Origin: Sphingomonadales bacterium
GTDB lineage: Bacteria > Pseudomonadota > Alphaproteobacteria > Sphingomonadales > Sphingomonadaceae
Length of the DNA stretch: 64,000 nt
Assembly (NCBI GenBank): GCA_017309275.1
Contig: JAFKLT010000052.1
Coordinates: 1-64,000 of the forward strand
Direction: 5' to 3'
A program made the translations under genes and the position numbers. Under the pieces are notes generated by a model. It searched no databases and had not been told where the DNA came from. It saw nothing but the letters and a program-made list of their open reading frames with translations. Positions 26,736-36,446 of this stretch are shown in pieces (the stretch's first letter is position 1; each line of letters opens with the position of its first letter).

Positions 26736-27369
26736 AGCTGGCAAACCTCTCCGCCGCTGGCCTGTCCTGCCGACGATCGTCGTCCTTGCTGCCGTTGCGG
26801 TGATGATCGCGCTCGGCGTCTGGCAGCTTCAGCGCAAGGCTGAGAAGGAAGCGCTGATCGCGCTTTATGAACGCAATATGGCGATGTCGTCGCTCGTCAC
26901 CTATCCCAAGCTGCCACCGGTTCCCGACGCGATGCTGTTTCGCAAGAGCAGCGTGGTCTGCCTGGAGGTCGTGCGCTGGGATCCGCGGGGCGGCACCGAT
27001 CGCAAGGGCGCGTCGGGGATACGGATGATCGCCGATTGCCGCACCGGTGCCGAGGGGCCGGGCGTGCTGGTCGACGTCGGAATAGCGGAGGATTTCACTC
27101 CGCCCAAATGGACGGGCGGCACGGTGCAGGGGACGATCGTGCCAGGCCCCGAACAGCCCTCGGTGATCGAGCGGCTGACGGGCAGGGCAAAGCCGGCGCG
27201 TGCGATGCTCGTCGCCGATGTAGCTGTTGCCGGCCTTCGCGCCAGCGAGGTACCGTCGGGCGCGGACGTGCCGAACAACCATCTCGCTTATGCGTTCCAG
27301 TGGTTCTTCTTCGCGGTTGTCGCGTTGATTATCTATGTCCTGGCGGTGCGCCGCCGCTTGCAGCCGTGA
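26728..27369 (+). CDS. SURF1-family oxidase assembly protein
   Basis: A 213-residue protein with the SURF1 topology: an N-terminal helix (PTIVVLAAVAVMIALGVWQL), a periplasmic domain and a C-terminal helix (QWFFFAVVALIIYVLAV). The hallmark LGVWQLQRKAEKEAL at the end of helix 1 and NNHLAYAFQWFFFA before helix 2 are both present. SURF1 binds heme a and helps insert it into subunit I. It lies between DUF983 and thrC, all in one direction. Confidence 0.94.
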   Translation: MSEAGKPLRRWPVLPTIVVLAAVAVMIALGVWQLQRKAEKEALIALYERNMAMSSLVTYPKLPPVPDAMLFRKSSVVCLEVVRWDPRGGTDRKGASGIRMIADCRTGAEGPGVLVDVGIAEDFTPPKWTGGTVQGTIVPGPEQPSVIERLTGRAKPARAMLVADVAVAGLRASEVPSGADVPNNHLAYAFQWFFFAVVALIIYVLAVRRRLQP

Positions 27370-27397
27370 CGACGCGCCGCTAGGCGCTGTGTCCGTC

Positions 27398-28795
27398 ATG
27401 GATTATATCAGCACCCGCGGCTCCGCGCCGACCCTCGACTTCCGCGCCGCCACGCTTGCCGGCCTCGCCAGCGATGGGGGGCTGTATGTGCCCGCCAAAT
27501 GGCCGCAGATGTCTACCGAGGATATTCGCGCGCTTGCCGGGCTCGACTATGTTGAAACCGCGGTTCGCGTGATGACGCCGTTCGTCGCGGGCGCGCTGTC
27601 CGAAGACGATCTGCGCGGGCTGTGCAAAGCCGCCTATGGACGGTTCAGCCATGATGCGGTGACCCCGCTCGTCCAGCTCGACCATCGTCATTGGTTGCTG
27701 GAGCTGTTCCACGGCCCGACGCTGGCGTTCAAGGATGTCGCGCTGCAACTGCTGGGCCAGCTTTTCGAAAAATTCCTGGCGGGCGGCGACACCGATATCA
27801 CGATCGTCGGCGCGACGTCGGGCGATACGGGGTCCGCGGCGATCGAGGCGGTCGCCGGGCGTGAGCATATCCGCATATTCATGCTGCATCCTGAAGGCCG
27901 CGTAAGCGACGTGCAGCGCCGCCAGATGACGACGGTCCTTGCTCCCAACGTCCACAACATCGCGATCGACGGCAGCTTCGACGATGCGCAGGCAATGGTG
28001 AAGCGGCTGTTCGGCGATGCCGAAGCGCGCGACCGCGTGACGCTGTCGGCGGTGAACAGCATCAACTGGGCGCGGCTGATGGCGCAGGTGGTCTATTATT
28101 TCTATGCGGCCGTTCGCCTGGGCGCACCCGATCGGTCGATCGCGTTCAGCGTACCGACGGGCAATTTCGGCGACGTCTTTGCAGGCTATGTCGCTTCGCG
28201 GATGGGGCTGCCCGTCGCGCGGCTGGTCGTCGCGACCAACGTCAACGACATCCTGCACCGTGCATTGTCGAATGGCGATTACAGCGCGGGCACCGTCACT
28301 GCGACTGCGACGCCGAGCATGGATATTCAGGTCAGCAGCAATTTCGAACGCCTGCTTTTTGACCTGGCGGGTCGCGACGGAGCGGCGATTACCGGCATGA
28401 TGGGTGAATTCGACCGCAACCGCGCGATGACGATTCCAGCCGATATGCTTGCCGGAGCCCGCGACCTTTTTTCGAGCGCCAGCATCGATGGCGACGGTAT
28501 GGCACTCGCGCTGCGCTGGGCGCAAGAGAAGGGTGGCCAGATCATCGATCCGCACAGTGCGATCGGCCTTGCTGCGGCGCGCGAGCTTCAGATCGACGCC
28601 GACATCCCCGTCGTCACGCTCGCGACCGCGCACCCGTCAAAGTTCCGCGACGCGGTCGAACGCGCGACGGGTGTCCGCCCGTCGCTTCCCGCGCGCCTTG
28701 GCAACCTGTTCGACCGCGAAGAGCGATACGAGAAGCTCCCTGGCGATTATGACGCGGTAAAGGCTTATATCCTCGACGAGGCAACGCGTGGCTGA
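27398..28795 (+). CDS. thrC: Threonine synthase
   Basis: A 465-residue PLP enzyme converting O-phosphohomoserine to threonine. The PLP lysine is in GPTLAFKDVALQLLG, and the phosphate-binding loop is GATSGDTGSAAIEA. The N-terminal MDYISTRGSAPTLDFRAATL is typical of the long (fungal/proteobacterial) subgroup. The ATG at 27398 is chosen; an earlier in-frame ATG inside the SURF1 gene gives an unconserved extension. The stop overlaps the following methyltransferase gene by eight bases. Confidence 0.97.
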   Translation: MDYISTRGSAPTLDFRAATLAGLASDGGLYVPAKWPQMSTEDIRALAGLDYVETAVRVMTPFVAGALSEDDLRGLCKAAYGRFSHDAVTPLVQLDHRHWLLELFHGPTLAFKDVALQLLGQLFEKFLAGGDTDITIVGATSGDTGSAAIEAVAGREHIRIFMLHPEGRVSDVQRRQMTTVLAPNVHNIAIDGSFDDAQAMVKRLFGDAEARDRVTLSAVNSINWARLMAQVVYYFYAAVRLGAPDRSIAFSVPTGNFGDVFAGYVASRMGLPVARLVVATNVNDILHRALSNGDYSAGTVTATATPSMDIQVSSNFERLLFDLAGRDGAAITGMMGEFDRNRAMTIPADMLAGARDLFSSASIDGDGMALALRWAQEKGGQIIDPHSAIGLAAARELQIDADIPVVTLATAHPSKFRDAVERATGVRPSLPARLGNLFDREERYEKLPGDYDAVKAYILDEATRG

Positions 28796-29678
28796 GCTAG
28801 CGCCCCTGGTCACGCTGATCGGCGAGGCCTGGGAGGATTATGGGCTGGTCGACAGCGGCGGCGGGCGCAAGCTTGAACGCTATGGACCCTATCGCTTCAT
28901 CCGTCCCGAACCGCAGGCGATGTGGGAGCCGGCGTTGCCGCAGGCGGAATGGGACATGGCCGACGGCGAGTTCATTCCCGCCTCGGACGACGATGGCGGC
29001 GGCCGTTGGTATTATAACAAGCCGGTGCCGGCCGAAGGCTGGCCGCTGGGCTGGCGCGAAACGCGCTTCACGGCAAGCTGCACGCCCTTCCGTCATCTGG
29101 GCTTTTTCCCCGACATGGCGCCCGTCTGGGACTGGTTGCGAACGCAGGTCGCGGACAAGCCCAATCCGGCGTTCCTCAACCTCTTCGGCTATACCGGCGT
29201 CGGTAGTCAGGCGCTGGCGGCCGCCGGCGCATCGGTGACGCATGTCGACGCGTCGAAGAAATCGGTGGCACAGGCGCGCGAAAATGCCGCGTTGGCGGGC
29301 ATGGACGACAGGCCAGTCCGCTGGATCGTCGACGATGCGGGCAAGTTCACCGCGCGCGAGGTACGGCGCGAGCGACGTTATGATGCCATTCTGCTCGATC
29401 CGCCCAAGTTCGGACGCGGACCGAATAACGAGCGCTGGCAGCTCGAAGAAGGGCTTGCGCCGCTACTTGCCGATTGCCGCAAGTTGCTGGACGCCGACAG
29501 CCGGGCGCTGTTTCTGACGGTCTATGCCGTGCGCATGTCGGCGCTGGCGATTGGCGAATTGCTGGCGCAGTTGTTCGCCGACATGCCCGGGACAGTCGAA
29601 TGCGGCGAACTGGCGGTGCGCGAAGAGGCGCGGGGGCTGTTGCTCCCCACGGCCATCTTCGCACGCTGGAGCCGTTAG
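28788..29678 (+). CDS. Class I SAM-dependent rRNA methyltransferase (RlmI/RlmK-like)
   Basis: A 296-residue methyltransferase. The Rossmann motif I is NLFGYTGVGSQALAAAGA, followed by VTHVDASKKSVAQARENA, and the catalytic motif is LLDPPKFGRGP, as in the RlmI group of 23S rRNA cytosine methyltransferases. The PUA domain of true RlmI is not evident in the N-terminal part, so the target is open. Starts with GTG inside the last codons of thrC, and its TAG overlaps the convergent diguanylate cyclase gene by four bases. Confidence 0.88.
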   Translation: MAELAPLVTLIGEAWEDYGLVDSGGGRKLERYGPYRFIRPEPQAMWEPALPQAEWDMADGEFIPASDDDGGGRWYYNKPVPAEGWPLGWRETRFTASCTPFRHLGFFPDMAPVWDWLRTQVADKPNPAFLNLFGYTGVGSQALAAAGASVTHVDASKKSVAQARENAALAGMDDRPVRWIVDDAGKFTAREVRRERRYDAILLDPPKFGRGPNNERWQLEEGLAPLLADCRKLLDADSRALFLTVYAVRMSALAIGELLAQLFADMPGTVECGELAVREEARGLLLPTAIFARWSR

Positions 29679-30808
29679 AGCCCCGCCAGTTCGATCCGGT
29701 TTCGGCCGCTTTCCTTTGCCCGGTAAAGGGCGTCGTCGGCCGCCTTGAGCGCCGCGCGTGCGTCGCCGAAGCCGAAGACGTCGGCGACGCCGCCCGAGAA
29801 GGTTATCTGGCCGAATGGCTCGTCGGTCTTGCGGTTGATCAGCCTGCGGTTGGCGAGCGCCTCCCGCGCCTGATCGAGCTTCGCCGCCGCCTCGCTGGGC
29901 GGTAGGCCGCGGAACAGCATGACAAACTCTTCGCCGCCATGGCGGGCGACGTGGCAATGGTCGTTCGAGATATGCGCAAGCGTGTCCGCGATCAGTTTGA
30001 TCACGCGGTCGCCGGCCTCGTGGCCGTGCGTGTCGTTGACTTCCTTGAACTTGTCGATGTCGCAGAAGGCGACCGACAGCGGTTCGCACGCGGCGCGGGC
30101 CTCTTCATAATGCCGCTCGAGCAGCACTTCGAAGGCGCGCCGGTTGGGCAGGCCGGTCAGATAGTCGATCTCCGCATCGCGCTTGGCGCGGGCGAGGCTG
30201 CGACGCAGTGAGCGGGCTTCGTCCTCGCTCTTGCGCATTTCTTCTTCGGCATGGCGCGTGCGTTCGAGCATCACCTTGGCGATGTCGGCGAGGTGCGAGA
30301 CCAGTTCGCCGGTCTTTTGGACCTGTTCGAGGTCGCTGACATGTTCTTCGAGCTTGGTGCCATATTCGCTGGTGGCGTTGCGTGCAGCCTTGGTGTTCGT
30401 CTGGAAAGTTTCGAGATTGGATTCGAGGCGAGCGACCATGCGGTCGAGCTCGGCATGATCGGGCTGGATCGGTTCCTGCTGCGCCAGCTCGTCGAGCCAT
30501 TGCTGCGAGATGCCTTCGCCCGTTTCGGCGCGCAGTGCGATCTGCCGCGCGAGGCGGGGATTGATCCCCGAAAAGGCGCTGTGGGCGATCAGCAGGTTCG
30601 TCGCCGTCACGTCGAGATCGTGATCGAGAAGGAAGGACCCTATTGCACCCACCAACTGATGGCGCGCCTCGCGCACGAGGTCGCGCGTGACGGACGATCC
30701 CGGCGGCCCGCGCTCCTCTTCACGGGCGCCGCCTTGTGAATTGCGGAGCCCCAGCCAGCCCAGGAGCCGCCCTACCGGCTCGTTCGATGGTGGTGCATGT
30801 GTGGTCAT
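29675..30808 (-). CDS. Diguanylate cyclase with coiled-coil sensor region
   Basis: A 377-residue soluble protein. The C-terminal ~165 residues are a GGDEF domain with the active-site version GGEEF (ARHGGEEFVMLF) and the FCDIDKFKEVNDTHGH metal/substrate motif, so it should make c-di-GMP. No RxxD inhibitory site is found at the normal distance. The N-terminal ~150 residues are unassigned alpha-helix, followed by a Glu/Lys/Arg-rich coiled coil (~165-215) that probably dimerises it. No membrane segment. Start MTTHAPPSNEPVG is preferred over an upstream ATG that adds 46 unconserved residues. Confidence 0.92.
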   Translation of the reverse strand: MTTHAPPSNEPVGRLLGWLGLRNSQGGAREEERGPPGSSVTRDLVREARHQLVGAIGSFLLDHDLDVTATNLLIAHSAFSGINPRLARQIALRAETGEGISQQWLDELAQQEPIQPDHAELDRMVARLESNLETFQTNTKAARNATSEYGTKLEEHVSDLEQVQKTGELVSHLADIAKVMLERTRHAEEEMRKSEDEARSLRRSLARAKRDAEIDYLTGLPNRRAFEVLLERHYEEARAACEPLSVAFCDIDKFKEVNDTHGHEAGDRVIKLIADTLAHISNDHCHVARHGGEEFVMLFRGLPPSEAAAKLDQAREALANRRLINRKTDEPFGQITFSGGVADVFGFGDARAALKAADDALYRAKESGRNRIELAGL

Positions 30809-30857
30809 GCGACATTTAACGGGCGCCTGTGCGCGGGATTTAATGGCTAATGCAAAT

Positions 30858-32024
30858 TTATCCCTGAAGTCGCTCGACGACCATCGCCGCGCCGACTCCC
30901 ATCGCGCCGGTGAGCACCACAAGCCCATATTTTCCGTGACTTGCATCGAGTGCGTCGAGCAGGGTCGAGGTCAGGATGGCGCCGCTAGCGCCCATCGGAT
31001 GGCCCTTTGCCAGATGTCCGCCGCCGACGTTGACGCGGGCTGCGTCGACGGGCCTGTCGCGGAGGAACTTGGCGATGGTGACGGCAAAGGCCTCCATGAA
31101 TTCTATCCTGTCCATGTCGGCGAAAGCCAGGCCGGATCGAGCCAGCGCGGTGTCCATGGCCGCGAAACCCGCGGTAAGCGAGGCCGCGGGATCGCCGCCA
31201 TTCTCGGCAAAGGCGAGGATGCGTGCGCGGGGCGCGGGGCCCAGGCCTTCGCTGCCGACAAGCGCAAGGCCCGCGCCGTCGCAGATCGGCGGCGCGTGGG
31301 CGACGCTGTGCAACGGTTCGAAACGCTCGCCCGACAGCGCGGCGGCATATTGATCTTGCAGGCCGCCGAATGCGGGGGACGCGGCGGCAAGTGCTTCAGC
31401 GGTCGTTTGAGGGCGGATGCACTCCTCACCGTCCAGTCGTCCGGTCGCGATGCGCGAATATTGAAGCGCGGCATCGCCCTCTGCCATTGCCGCTTTCTGT
31501 TGCGATGCGAGCGCGACTGCGTCGAGCTCGGCGCGACCTAGGCCCTCGCTATTTGCGAGGCGGTCGGCGGCGAGTACCGGCGGAACGAAACGCGCGCGTG
31601 GCGGCAATTCGCCGTCGGTATAGAAGGTCGCCCGATCACCGAGAAAGGGGCTGCGGCTCATCGATTCGACCCCGCCAGCGAGCGCCGAGGCGATCTGTCC
31701 GCTTGCCACGCGGGCCACCGCCTGTCCGATCGCGGTGAGGCCGGAGGCGCAATAATTGTTGAGGCTGGTCGCGGCCGTGGCGTCGGGCAGGCCGGCGTGA
31801 AGCTTTGACACCAGCGCGATGTGCCCGCCCTGTGCGCCGGCCTGCGTCACGCAGCCGACGATCAACGCCTCGGGTGATCGCGCGGCATTGCCGCACCGCG
31901 CCGCAAGTGCTGCCGCCTGCTGGCGCACCAGTTCCTGCGGGGTCAGCCCCGCCAAGCCGCCGTCGGGCCGCGCCTTGCCGCGCGGGGTGCGCACCGCGTC
32001 ATACAGATAGACCGGGTTCGCCAA
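30858..32024 (-). CDS. Thiolase-family acyl-CoA acetyltransferase (second catalytic Cys absent)
   Basis: A 388-residue thiolase-fold protein. The N-terminal half has the nucleophilic Cys92 in SLNNYCASGLTAIG, and the C-terminal half the histidine motif GGGHLAKGHPMGASGA. In degradative and biosynthetic thiolases the second cysteine lies in a terminal CxGGGxG block; here that block reads VVLTGAMGVGAAMVVE with no Cys. It may still transfer acyl groups with another base, or act on an unusual substrate. The start is TTG 32024, two bases after the upstream stop, giving MANPVYLYDAVRTPRGK; ATG 32075 would overlap the upstream gene by 50 bp. Last gene of the catabolic operon. Confidence 0.85.
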   Translation of the reverse strand: MANPVYLYDAVRTPRGKARPDGGLAGLTPQELVRQQAAALAARCGNAARSPEALIVGCVTQAGAQGGHIALVSKLHAGLPDATAATSLNNYCASGLTAIGQAVARVASGQIASALAGGVESMSRSPFLGDRATFYTDGELPPRARFVPPVLAADRLANSEGLGRAELDAVALASQQKAAMAEGDAALQYSRIATGRLDGEECIRPQTTAEALAAASPAFGGLQDQYAAALSGERFEPLHSVAHAPPICDGAGLALVGSEGLGPAPRARILAFAENGGDPAASLTAGFAAMDTALARSGLAFADMDRIEFMEAFAVTIAKFLRDRPVDAARVNVGGGHLAKGHPMGASGAILTSTLLDALDASHGKYGLVVLTGAMGVGAAMVVERLQG

Positions 32025-32025
32025 C

Positions 32026-33255
32026 TCAGGTTCCGACGACGAAACTGACCGCGGTTGTTGCGCTGCCTCCGACATTGAAGGTCGCAAAATTGCGGGCGCC
32101 CTCGACCTGATAATCGCCGGCATTGCCGGTGACCTGCCGCCAGCTGTCGAGGAGCATGCGGACGCCGGTCGCGCCGACCGGATGGCCAAGACCGATCAGT
32201 CCACCCGATGGATTGACCGGCAGTTTGCCGCCGAGTGCGATCGTGCCGTCCTCGACCGCGCGCCAGCTTTCGCCGGGCGGCGTGATGCCGAAATGGTCGA
32301 TCGCCATATATTCGGTGATCGAGAAGCAATCATGCACCTCGACGCCGTCGCAGGCATAGATGTCGGGCATATCGGCCCGTTTCAACGCATCCATCATCGC
32401 CTTGCGGACGCTGGGGAAGACATATGGCTGGTCGCGGCTGTCCCGTACCTTGGTCGAATAGAGCAGGGGCGCGGTCGCGTGGCCCCAACCCTTGATGCGG
32501 GGCAGGCTGTCGATCGGGATACCGCGCCGTCGTGCCCATGCCTCGGCAACCTCGCGCGATGCCAGAAAGATCGCGGCGGCTCCGTCGGTAACCTGTCCGC
32601 AATCGGATTTGCGGAGGCTGCCTTCGATCAGCGGATTGACCTCGTCATCCTCCCCCAGATGTCCGTCTGTGATCGCCCAGCCGCGGGTCTGCGAATTCGG
32701 GTTCCGCTTGGCGTTGGCGAAATTGTTTGCCGAGATGCCGCGCAGGTGCGCGCGGTCGAGGCCGAAGCGCTCCTCATATTCCTCGGCCACGCGTGCGAAC
32801 ATCCAGGGCCAAAGGTAGCGCGCCTCCTGCGCCTCGCGCCCCGCCCAGGCTGCCGCGCCAAGATATTCGGCGGCGCGCTGGCCGGGAACGTTGCGCATCA
32901 ACTCGATCCCGAGCACGAGCGCAAGGCCATAGCGTTCGGCCTCGATCTCTGCGGCGGCGGCGAGTATCGCGATGCTGCCGGACGCGCAGGCTGCTTCGTG
33001 CCGCGCGGCGGGGATGCCGGCCAGATCGGGGTGCACATGGCCGAAGAAACCGCCAAGTTGCCCTTGTCCGGCAAACAGCTCGCCGACGAAATTGCCGACA
33101 TGGGCGGTCTCGACCTCCTTTGGTTCGATTCCGGTGGCGGCGAAGGCCTGTTCAGCCACGTCACGGAACAGCTCGAACATCCCGCCGCCTTCGCGTTCGA
33201 TGTTGCGCGCGAAATCGGTCTGCGCACCGCCGAGAATGAAGACGTCCCTGGCCAT
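32026..33255 (-). CDS. SCP2-type thiolase
   Basis: A 409-residue thiolase of the SCP2/SCPx group, which cleaves 3-oxoacyl-CoA derivatives, often branched or steroid side chains. The nucleophile is Cys90 in HEAACASGSIA. The SCP2-specific catalytic block VHDCFSITEY is present, and the oxyanion-hole His is in GGLIGLGHPVGATG. Absence of the fused lipid-transfer SCP2 domain is usual for bacteria. It starts one base after the acyl-CoA synthetase stop and is followed by a second thiolase, so the pair may act in succession or as a heteromer. Confidence 0.92.
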   Translation of the reverse strand: MARDVFILGGAQTDFARNIEREGGGMFELFRDVAEQAFAATGIEPKEVETAHVGNFVGELFAGQGQLGGFFGHVHPDLAGIPAARHEAACASGSIAILAAAAEIEAERYGLALVLGIELMRNVPGQRAAEYLGAAAWAGREAQEARYLWPWMFARVAEEYEERFGLDRAHLRGISANNFANAKRNPNSQTRGWAITDGHLGEDDEVNPLIEGSLRKSDCGQVTDGAAAIFLASREVAEAWARRRGIPIDSLPRIKGWGHATAPLLYSTKVRDSRDQPYVFPSVRKAMMDALKRADMPDIYACDGVEVHDCFSITEYMAIDHFGITPPGESWRAVEDGTIALGGKLPVNPSGGLIGLGHPVGATGVRMLLDSWRQVTGNAGDYQVEGARNFATFNVGGSATTAVSFVVGT

Positions 33256-33256
33256 G

Positions 33257-34948
33257 TCAGTTTTCCTTTTCGAGGGTTGCGAGCGCCATTTCGCGGACTT
33301 CGCTGCGCATCACCTTGTTCGTGACGTTGCGCGGAAGCGCGTCGAAGCGGAAGAGCCGCTCGGGCAGTTTGAAGACAGCGAGGTCCTTTCCGCGCAGATA
33401 GTCGGTCACCTCGGCCAACCCGACGTCCCCGCCGCCGCGCGAGACATAGGCAAGTCCGATGCGTTCCCCCATCGTCGCGTCGGGCAGCGAAAAGACGCAT
33501 GCTTCAGTCAACAGTGGGTGACCGCCAAGCAACTGGTCGATCTCTTCGGGCGAGATGTTCATGCCGCCGCGGATGATCAGATCCTTGCAGCGCCCGACGA
33601 AGCGGTAGAAGTCGCCGTTTTCGGCGATCTCGAACAAGTCGCCGGTGCGAAACCAGCCGTCGTCGGTGAAGGCCTCGGCCGTGCGGTCGGGCGCGTTGTG
33701 ATAGCCTTCGAACAGGGTTGGGCCACGGATCTGCAATTCCCCCGCGACGCCGTCCTGTTCGACAGGGTCGCCGCCGCCGGGCGGCACGAGCCGGCTTTCG
33801 ATATTATGCGTGCGGCCATCAGCATAGGGGGGCGGGTAGCGGCCGCGACGCGGAAACAGGCTCGCCCGCTTGTCGGGGTCGGGCATGTCGCCCTCGCCGG
33901 TGATGAAACTCATCCCCTCGTTCGATCCGAAGACGTTGACGATGATGATGCCGAGCTTTTCCTGGAAACCGCGCACCATCGCAGGCGCGAGTGGGGCGGA
34001 GCCCGAGGCGATGACTCGCAGGCTGGACAGGTCGACCGATGCAAGCAACGCCTCGTTCTGCAGCAGCATGTTGAGGATCGCGGGGGGCGCGATGGTCAGG
34101 CTTGGGCGTTCGGTCGCGATTTGCCGAAGGTAGATGGCAGGGTCGAAGGGATGATGCAGCACCATCGTCCCGGCGCTGGTCAACCAGCACATGGTGATGC
34201 CGCCGATGCTCGCCATGTTGATGAGCGGAAAAGGGTTGAGCAGGACGTCGCCCGGCCCGACCTTCATCGCCTCATACCCTGCGGCGGCGACTGCGATCCA
34301 GTGATTGTGGCTGCGCGGCACGCCCTTGGGAACGCCGGTCGTGCCCGATGTCCAGCAGATGGTGAAGATATCGTCGGCGTCGACCGGGTTCGCTGCAACA
34401 TGTCGGGCGAGCGCTTCTGCATCGCCGGGCGCATTGGACAGGTCATGGGCGCCAGCCGGAGGGTTCGGCCCAAAGGTCATCAGCGCGATGGCGCCGAGTA
34501 ATGGCTGCGCAACGCCCAGATGATCGCACCCCTTCACCTGTGTCGCGCAGATGAAGGCCCGGGGCGCGACCACACCGATCATGCCCGTCAGCTCATGGCC
34601 GCGATATTGCACGGCCGCCGGGCTGACGATCGCGCCGATCTTTGCCGCCGCGAAATAGAGCGCGACGAATTCGCTGATGTTGGGAAGCTGGACGAGCAGG
34701 ACGTCGTCCTTGCGGATCCCGGCCGCGAGGAGTGCTCCCGCGAGCCGGTCGATCTCGGCCGCCAGTTCGGCGTAGTTCAGGCGTCTGGGCTCACCGAACG
34801 CGAAGTCGGCGCGGTTCGGAGCATCGATCAGCGCTGTACGCTGCGGATGTGCCGCCGCATTGACCGCGAACAGATCGGCGAAACTCTTGTCTCCCCACCA
34901 GCCGCTCGCTCGATATTGTTGCCTTTTTTCCTCTCCCGCGACGATCAT
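33257..34948 (-). CDS. Acyl-CoA synthetase (AMP-forming)
   Basis: A 563-residue member of the ANL adenylate-forming superfamily. The P-loop-like motif is ICWTSGTTGVPKGVPRS, the A8 hinge region is FRTGDLFEIAENGDFYRFVG followed by RCKDLIIRGGMNISPEEID, and the C-terminal catalytic Lys is in PRNVTNKVMRSE. It should convert a carboxylic acid to its CoA thioester. The acid is unknown; neighbours point to a product of oxidative C=C cleavage. Start MIVAGEEKRQQYRASG follows the oxygenase stop immediately. Long acyl versus aryl preference cannot be read. Confidence 0.93.
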   Translation of the reverse strand: MIVAGEEKRQQYRASGWWGDKSFADLFAVNAAAHPQRTALIDAPNRADFAFGEPRRLNYAELAAEIDRLAGALLAAGIRKDDVLLVQLPNISEFVALYFAAAKIGAIVSPAAVQYRGHELTGMIGVVAPRAFICATQVKGCDHLGVAQPLLGAIALMTFGPNPPAGAHDLSNAPGDAEALARHVAANPVDADDIFTICWTSGTTGVPKGVPRSHNHWIAVAAAGYEAMKVGPGDVLLNPFPLINMASIGGITMCWLTSAGTMVLHHPFDPAIYLRQIATERPSLTIAPPAILNMLLQNEALLASVDLSSLRVIASGSAPLAPAMVRGFQEKLGIIIVNVFGSNEGMSFITGEGDMPDPDKRASLFPRRGRYPPPYADGRTHNIESRLVPPGGGDPVEQDGVAGELQIRGPTLFEGYHNAPDRTAEAFTDDGWFRTGDLFEIAENGDFYRFVGRCKDLIIRGGMNISPEEIDQLLGGHPLLTEACVFSLPDATMGERIGLAYVSRGGGDVGLAEVTDYLRGKDLAVFKLPERLFRFDALPRNVTNKVMRSEVREMALATLEKEN

Positions 34949-34949
34949 G

Positions 34950-36446
34950 TCAGGCGGCCAATACGCTGTTTTCGCCCATACCGAGATCGTCGCCGCTCGC
35001 CCATACGGTGTGGGTCCCCGAACAGATGCGTTCCGGCAGGATGATCCGGCAGACGGGGCCCGCAGCGAAATTCTTCGCATCGATCAGCACGCACTCGCTG
35101 GTGTCGTTCTCCAGATCGGCGATGAAGGAGACGAGATAGCCGTCGTCTTCGTCCTTCGCATCGATCCGCGGCGCGAAGGGGGCTTCGCTGCCGAAGCGGC
35201 CCGGACCGAATTCATAGGATTCGCTCGTCCGCGCATCGAGGTCGTGCTTCACCAGCCCACGGAACAGGAACCAGCCGGGTTCGGGGATTGCGCTATAGGC
35301 ATAGCGATAGGGCTTTCCCGCATAGCGATGGTTGAACATGCCGAATTCGAGGTCGCGATCGTCGAGCCTCTCCTCGGTCGTTTCGCCGGTCTTCAGGTTG
35401 AAGCGCCAGCGATGGAGCCGCGGCTTGAGCAGGCCTTGATCAAGATAGGCCATCATCCGTTCGAGCCCTTCGGGCGCGTTCGGATAGGATTTGGGCATCG
35501 GCTCTTCCTGATAATAGCCGTCGAGGATGATCTCGTCGCCTTCCTCCCAGGCGTTGAGCCAATGGAGCGTGTAGGTCGGCTCGGCCTCGAACCACCGAAT
35601 ATCTTCGGGCTGTCCGTGGCGCGGGATGATCGCGAAGCGTGTCTTCTCGTCAGGATGGAATTGCACAACGTGCAAATTGCGTTCGAGCAACTCTTCGTTC
35701 CAATAGAGCGGCATGTCGTTGAGGATCGTGTAATTCTGCGTGAACGCCATGTCGTGCGGAAGGCGCGGGCCCGCGAGCGGCACGGGGATATAGTGCTTGA
35801 GCCTGTTGTCTGCGCCGACGACCCCATAATGCATGTAGGGCGCGTGCTTCGAATAGTTGAAGAACATCAGTTCGCCGGTCGCGAGGTCGACCTTGCAATG
35901 CGCCGAAATGCCGTCGAGCGGCACCCAGCTTTCGGTGCCGAACTGTTCCAGCGTGAACGGATCGAGCCGATAGGCCTCGCCGCACTGATAAAAGGTCGAG
36001 ATGATCTTTCCCGCGTGGATTGCGACATCGGTCGAGCTGGAATCCTTGAGCCATTCCTGCGCGCCCCAGCCATGGCGCGTCGACTTGTGCGGCGGCTCCA
36101 TCAGCCCGGCCCACAGCGAGTGACCGGCCTCCTTTTCGGCCTCGAATCCCTTGGTGCGGACGAAGCGGCTGCGATAGCTCGCGCGGCCGTCCTTGAAGGA
36201 AATGGCATGGATGAAACCATCGCCGTCGAAGGGGTGGTAGCGGCCGATCGGGTCGTGAACCTGGTTCTCGCCCGTGCGGACATATACGCCGTCGATGTCG
36301 GTCGGAATGGTTCCGATTACCTGCGCATCGCCGTTCGCGAAGATGGCGTTCCACTCATTATAGGTCGGCCGCCATGCCCCCTTCATATAGGGGTGATCGT
36401 TCGGCTGGATCGTGGAGGTGATCGTATCGACGAGCTCTATGGTCAT
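34950..36446 (-). CDS. Carotenoid cleavage oxygenase family (lignostilbene dioxygenase-like)
   Basis: A 498-residue non-heme iron enzyme of the RPE65/carotenoid oxygenase family that cleaves C=C bonds with O2 to give two carbonyls. The four iron histidines are His183 (ISAHCKVD), His231 (LPHDMAF), His295 (TLHWLNAW) and His479 (SGTHTVWAS). FDGDGFIHAISF is the conserved N-terminal block. Sphingomonads are known for lignostilbene dioxygenases of this family, but the sequence alone does not separate stilbene from carotenoid/apocarotenoid substrates. It overlaps the upstream monooxygenase gene by ATGA. Confidence 0.93.
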   Translation of the reverse strand: MTIELVDTITSTIQPNDHPYMKGAWRPTYNEWNAIFANGDAQVIGTIPTDIDGVYVRTGENQVHDPIGRYHPFDGDGFIHAISFKDGRASYRSRFVRTKGFEAEKEAGHSLWAGLMEPPHKSTRHGWGAQEWLKDSSSTDVAIHAGKIISTFYQCGEAYRLDPFTLEQFGTESWVPLDGISAHCKVDLATGELMFFNYSKHAPYMHYGVVGADNRLKHYIPVPLAGPRLPHDMAFTQNYTILNDMPLYWNEELLERNLHVVQFHPDEKTRFAIIPRHGQPEDIRWFEAEPTYTLHWLNAWEEGDEIILDGYYQEEPMPKSYPNAPEGLERMMAYLDQGLLKPRLHRWRFNLKTGETTEERLDDRDLEFGMFNHRYAGKPYRYAYSAIPEPGWFLFRGLVKHDLDARTSESYEFGPGRFGSEAPFAPRIDAKDEDDGYLVSFIADLENDTSECVLIDAKNFAAGPVCRIILPERICSGTHTVWASGDDLGMGENSVLAA

